Positions 1 to 5,520 of a DNA stretch of 5,520 bases are shown here, in pieces. Position 1 is the stretch's first letter. Every line of letters begins with the position of its first letter. The stretch is from NCBI GenBank assembly GCA_017617775.1, contig JAFZVO010000025.1, positions 1 through 5,520 on the forward strand, given 5' to 3'. The DNA is from Bacilli bacterium. Its GTDB lineage: Bacteria; Bacillota_I; Bacilli_A; RFN20; CAG-826. Below the pieces are notes generated by a model, which saw only the letters and a program-made list of their open reading frames with translations, did no database searches and had not been told where the DNA came from. The translations under genes and the position numbers were made by a program.

Positions 1-2395
<2,395 letters not shown>

Positions 2396-2396
2396 T

Positions 2397-2403
2397 AGGA
2401 GGT
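2397..2403 (+). promoter_or_regulatory. Ribosome binding site of gyrA
   Basis: AGGAGGT lies 7 bases before ATG 2411. It overlaps a second, in-frame stop (TAG 2396-2398) that directly follows the gyrB TAA (2393-2395). As at the recF-gyrB junction, the site sits on the upstream gene's stop. This supports 2411 as the gyrA start despite the unusual N-terminal extension. Confidence 0.9.
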
Positions 2404-2410
2404 AAAAACT

Positions 2411-4984
2411 ATGTTTTTAGATGATGAAGAGAAATTAGAAAATAACGAAAACACATCTGAAGAAGAACCTGCTAACGAAGCTGCTGAGCAGGAACTCCAA
2501 GAAGGTATTGCCTCCGGACTTGAAGATGTTCAAATCGTTAAATTAGTCAAAGAAAGTTTCTTGGATTATGCGATGTCAGTCATCGTCGCAAGAGCGATCC
2601 CTGATGCGCGTGATGGTATGAAACCAGTTCACCGTAGAATTATCTACTCAATGAACGAATCTGGTAACACACCAGATAAACCCTTTAAGAAATGTGCGCG
2701 TATCGTTGGTGACGTCATGGGTAAATATCACCCACATGGTGACGCGGCTATCTACGGAACACTCGTCAGATTAGCTCAACCATTCGCGATGCGTTATACC
2801 CTCGTTGAAGGTCACGGTAACTTTGGTAGTATGGATGGAGATGAGGCTGCCGCCTACCGTTACACTGAAGCGAGATTAGAGAAATTAGCCCTCGAGTTAG
2901 TCAGAGACATCAACTGTAATACAGTTGACTTCGTTGACAACTACGATGGTGTGGACCAAGAACCAGTCGTCTTACCATGTCGTTTTCCAAACTTATTAGT
3001 GAACGGCTCAAATGGTATTGCCGTTGGTATGGCCACAAACATTCCACCTCACAATTTAACTGAAGTGATCAATGGTGTGGTCGCGATTGCCCACAACCCA
3101 GGAATCACCACTGAAGAATTGATGCAAGTGGTGAAAGGTCCAGACTTCCCTACTGGAGGTATCATCTTAGGAAGAAGTGGTATTAGAGATGCATATGAAA
3201 CCGGTACTGGTTCCATCGTCATCAGAAGTAAATGCCACATTGAAGAAAGAGGCGAAAGAGGCGCGAAACAAATCATCGTCGATGAGATTCCTTATCAAGT
3301 CAATAAAGCGACTATGATTGAAAATATCGCGAACCTCGTGAGAGACAAAATCATCGACGGTATCACTGATATCAGAGATGAGACAAACAAAGAAGGTGTC
3401 CGCGTCGTCATCGAAGTGCGTAGAGATGTGATTCCTGAAGTTATCTTGAACCAACTCTATAAGATGACAAGCTTACAAGTGAGTTTTGGTATCATCATGC
3501 TCTGCTTGATCAATGGCGCGCCAGTCATTGCCCCTCTCAACAAGATGTTACAAACTTACCTCGACTTCCAAAGAGAAGTTGTGGCGAGAAGAACACAGTT
3601 CTTATTAGACAAAGATGAAGCGAGAATTCATATCGTTGTCGGTTTGATCAAATGCCATGACAACATCGATGAAATCGTCGACATCATCAAGGACAGCGCC
3701 ACTCCAGAAGAAGCGATGAACCGCTTGATGGAGAAATATGGATTCACTGAACCACAAGTTCAAGCTATCTTAGGCATGACTTTGAGAAGATTAACTGGTA
3801 TTGAAACTGATAAGTTAGAAGCCGAGAAGAATCAACTCGAAGCCAATATCGCAGAATATCACAGAATCCTCTCCTCACAAGAGAACATCACTGAAGTGGT
3901 TGTCAAAGAACTCAATGAGATCAAAGAGAAATTCGGCGACGAGAGAAAGACTGAAATCTCCGATATGGCCGCGACTATCGATGATGAGGATTTAATCCCA
4001 GAAGAAGAGATCGTCATTACTGTTTCTAGAAGCGGTTATGTGAAGAGATTATCTTCTGATACATTCAAAGCCCAACATAGAGGTGGTCGTGGAGTGAGAG
4101 GTATGTCCACGAATGAAAACGACGTTGTGGATAGCATCGTTTACACAAAAACCCATACAGATCTCCTCTTATTTACCGATTTTGGTAAGGTTTATCGTAT
4201 CAGAGGATACCAAATTCCAGAGTTCTCTAAGAACGCGAAAGGTATCCCTGTTGTCAACTTAATCAATATCGAAAAAGGTGAAAACTTAAGAGCGATTATC
4301 GCTTGTGATGATTATCCAGAGAATGAATATTTAATGTTCTTCACCACTGAAGGTTTAATCAAGAAGACAAGCTTATCGCAATATGAAAATATTAGACAAA
4401 ACGGTAAGATTGCCATCAACTTAAAAGAAGGCGACTTATTGCTCAATGTCAAACGCGTGAAAGATAACGAAATCATCGGCATTGCTGCTTCTAACGGTAA
4501 AGTCTGTAGCTTCCTCTCTGATGAAGCAAGACCAATGGGTAGAGATACTAGCGGTGTCAAAGGTATCGAACTCGACGAAGGTGATAACGCGATTGGTGTG
4601 ACTACCCAAAGCGAAGGTCGCTATATCTTAGCCATCACGGATAAAGGATATGGCAAATTATCTGACGCCGATACTTATCGTAAGACAAAACGTGGTGCGA
4701 AAGGTGTGACAACCATTAAAGCCACTGATAAAGTTGGTAAACTTGTCGCCATTCGTGCTGTAGAATTAGATCAAGACCTCATGGTCATCACCACTCACGG
4801 CATCGTCATCCGTGTACCTTTGAACCAAATCCGTGTCATCGGTAGAAATTCACAAGGTGTCAAGATTATTAATCTTGAAGGAAGACAAAAAGTCGCGGCG
4901 ATTGCCATCGTTCCACATGAAGATGTGGTCGAAGAAGGCGAAGGCGAAGAACCAGAAGTCGAAAACAACGAAACAGAAGAATAA
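2411..4984 (+). CDS. gyrA: DNA gyrase subunit A (857 aa, complete)
   Basis: This is the DNA breakage-reunion and wrapping subunit of DNA gyrase. The winged-helix domain begins near FLDYAMSVIVARAIPDARDG (50-69). The helix-4 region is HPHGDAAIYG (107-116). The catalytic tyrosine is Tyr151 in YRYTEAR (149-155), with the partner Arg150. The tower follows, then the coiled-coil arms and gate around residues 375-515. The C-terminal domain (about 535-835) carries the GyrA box as QHRGGRG (555-561), which separates GyrA from ParC, and six repeated blades. The length is ordinary for GyrA. The first ~40 residues are acidic (15 Asp/Glu, one Lys) and extend about 28 residues beyond B. subtilis GyrA; the last 21 residues hold 12 acidic ones, a feature common in GyrA tails. 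Ala112 and Gly116 replace the Ser83 and Asp87 of E. coli. The protein has no tryptophan. It follows gyrB by 15 bases with its own strong ribosome binding site, so the subunits are made from one message. Confidence 0.97.
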   Translation: MFLDDEEKLENNENTSEEEPANEAAEQELQEGIASGLEDVQIVKLVKESFLDYAMSVIVARAIPDARDGMKPVHRRIIYSMNESGNTPDKPFKKCARIVGDVMGKYHPHGDAAIYGTLVRLAQPFAMRYTLVEGHGNFGSMDGDEAAAYRYTEARLEKLALELVRDINCNTVDFVDNYDGVDQEPVVLPCRFPNLLVNGSNGIAVGMATNIPPHNLTEVINGVVAIAHNPGITTEELMQVVKGPDFPTGGIILGRSGIRDAYETGTGSIVIRSKCHIEERGERGAKQIIVDEIPYQVNKATMIENIANLVRDKIIDGITDIRDETNKEGVRVVIEVRRDVIPEVILNQLYKMTSLQVSFGIIMLCLINGAPVIAPLNKMLQTYLDFQREVVARRTQFLLDKDEARIHIVVGLIKCHDNIDEIVDIIKDSATPEEAMNRLMEKYGFTEPQVQAILGMTLRRLTGIETDKLEAEKNQLEANIAEYHRILSSQENITEVVVKELNEIKEKFGDERKTEISDMAATIDDEDLIPEEEIVITVSRSGYVKRLSSDTFKAQHRGGRGVRGMSTNENDVVDSIVYTKTHTDLLLFTDFGKVYRIRGYQIPEFSKNAKGIPVVNLINIEKGENLRAIIACDDYPENEYLMFFTTEGLIKKTSLSQYENIRQNGKIAINLKEGDLLLNVKRVKDNEIIGIAASNGKVCSFLSDEARPMGRDTSGVKGIELDEGDNAIGVTTQSEGRYILAITDKGYGKLSDADTYRKTKRGAKGVTTIKATDKVGKLVAIRAVELDQDLMVITTHGIVIRVPLNQIRVIGRNSQGVKIINLEGRQKVAAIAIVPHEDVVEEGEGEEPEVENNETEE
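2720..2816 (+). other. Quinolone resistance-determining region of gyrA with non-canonical residues
   Basis: This stretch encodes residues about 104-135 of GyrA and aligns without gaps to E. coli 75-106. The invariant HPHGD (107-111) is kept. The Ser83 position is Ala112 (GCG, 2744-2746), the Asp87 position is Gly116 (GGA, 2756-2758) and the Gln106 position is His135. Ser83 and the acidic residue at 87 normally hold the water-metal bridge to quinolones. His at 106 occurs in other Gram-positive gyrases, so it counts for less. Confidence 0.85.
4022..4882 (+). repeat. Six-blade beta-pinwheel repeats of the GyrA C-terminal domain
   Basis: The region encodes GyrA residues about 538-824. Six diverged copies of a basic/Gly turn followed by a hydrophobic strand can be seen: QHRGGRGVRGM (555-565), FSKNAKGIPVVNL (605-617), NIRQNGKIAINL (660-671), GRDTSGVKGIEL (710-721), TYRKTKRGAKGVTTI (755-769) and GRNSQGVKIINL (811-822). 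Each is preceded by a strand of the form 'G-x-V/I-x-R/K' such as GYVKRL, GKVYRI, GLIKKT, GKVCSF, GYGKLS and GIVIRV. Six blades is the full set, so this subunit should wrap DNA as a true gyrase. Confidence 0.8.
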
Positions 4985-4989
4985 TTTTT

Positions 4990-5520
4990 ATGAAAGCCCT
5001 GGTTTATTTTCAACCAAAGAAAACGAGCAACATCTTTGAAGGCGCCAGATTAAGAAAATCCATCAAAGGCGCCCTCGAGATGGTGGATGTTGAGCATACC
5101 TCAAATCTTTTAGACACGTTCAACGTGATTCATTTGATTTCACCAAACGATGAAAAGATTGTCGATGAGGCTAAAGAATATCACTGCCCAGTTGTTGCCT
5201 CCGCTCTTTATGCTGAAGACGATCCAGACGCTTCCTATATTGATGAAATTATCAACGATCGAGGAAAAGTATCAACATTAAAGCCTAAAGCTTTAAAATT
5301 CTTGAATAAAGTAGATTTGGTCTTAGTACCAAGTGAGGCTAATGTTGAATTCCTCAAAAACAATGGTGTAACGAAACCAATCAAAGTGGTGAGACCAGGC
5401 GTCAATATGTCACGTTTTGATTTCTCAAGAGAGGACGAAAAAGAAATCTTCTTTAGATATTTTAGAGAAGACCATAACAAGAAACTCGTCTTCGCTGTCG
5501 GTGAATATGATCCAAATATG
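4990..5520 (+). CDS. GT-B fold glycosyltransferase, GT4-like (5' partial)
   Basis: The open frame starts at ATG 4990 and runs off the right edge on a codon boundary, giving 177 residues, probably a little under half of a 350-400 aa enzyme. Visible parts: a first strand MKALVYFQP (1-9), the FEGAR loop and following helix (17-30), a VIHLISPND strand (46-54), PVVASALY (67-74), and then the most telling block, KVDLVLVPSEANVEFL (107-122), leading to IKVVRPGVNMSRF (131-143). That block matches the GT4 pattern of a strand followed by PS, a helix, then 'PNGVD...F'. A last strand, KLVFAVGEY (165-173), would begin the nucleotide-sugar domain. The donor-site E-x7-E motif lies outside the window. The 'FEG...A...ALE...VEHT...D.FNVIHL' layout resembles the diacylglycerol glycosyltransferase-like proteins of Bacillota, which make membrane glycolipids; this is inference and I assign no substrate. 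There is no signal peptide. The start lies 5 bases after the gyrA stop with no clear ribosome binding site. Confidence 0.72.
   Translation, partial: MKALVYFQPKKTSNIFEGARLRKSIKGALEMVDVEHTSNLLDTFNVIHLISPNDEKIVDEAKEYHCPVVASALYAEDDPDASYIDEIINDRGKVSTLKPKALKFLNKVDLVLVPSEANVEFLKNNGVTKPIKVVRPGVNMSRFDFSREDEKEIFFRYFREDHNKKLVFAVGEYDPNM

Noticed and set aside
4928..4981. GAAGGCGAAGGCGAAGAA-type repeats at the gyrA 3' end as a repeat element
   Set aside because: They are codons of the acidic GyrA tail (Glu/Gly-rich), a common feature of the family, and not a separate DNA element.
4833..5039. A 68-codon plus-strand frame spanning the end of gyrA and the start of the next gene
   Set aside because: It is out of frame with both real genes, rich in Lys/Ser from reading the acidic GyrA tail in another frame, and has no ribosome binding site.
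5041..5073. Two GGCGCC palindromes 27 bases apart at the start of the glycosyltransferase gene
   Set aside because: Both encode Gly-Ala in frame in a coding context, there is no further repeat around them, and two six-base palindromes are not enough to suggest a binding site.

Overview
The window is a plus-strand gene cluster of the kind found beside the chromosomal replication origin. It holds the 3' end of recF, complete gyrB, complete gyrA, and the 5' part of a GT-B type glycosyltransferase gene. The genes are packed with gaps of 13, 15 and 5 bases. Almost every base is coding, and I see no RNA gene, mobile element, CRISPR array, terminator or convincing promoter.

Organism: the order recF-gyrB-gyrA, the strong AGGAGG-type ribosome binding sites, a GyrB of the short (Gram-positive) form and a GC content near 40% (estimated by eye on a few lines) point to Bacillota. 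A low-GC Bacilli relative, such as the Erysipelotrichia/RF39/Acholeplasma neighbourhood, is my best guess, but this is inference. All three visible stop codons are TAA. The three Trp codons I found (all in gyrB) are TGG, and no in-frame TGA is used, so nothing suggests a TGA=Trp code.

Layout: 1-342 is recF (113 C-terminal codons with signature motif and Walker B). 356-2395 is gyrB (679 aa, complete ATPase, transducer, TOPRIM and tail). 2411-4984 is gyrA (857 aa, complete breakage-reunion domain and six-bladed C-terminal domain). 4990-5520 is the glycosyltransferase, 177 codons, running off the right edge. RecF acts in recombinational repair at stalled forks. GyrA2GyrB2 is DNA gyrase, which removes positive supercoils ahead of forks. 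The glycosyltransferase has no evident link to these and is probably carried along in the transcription unit.

The most interesting signal is in the gyrase itself. GyrA has Ala and Gly at the positions equivalent to E. coli Ser83 and Asp87, the two anchors of the quinolone water-metal bridge. GyrB has Asn at the position of E. coli Asp426 and Lys at the position of Arg136 (the aminocoumarin contact). All catalytic residues I checked are intact. This looks like a working gyrase with a drug-binding surface changed at several independent sites. I do not see a wholly new system in this window.
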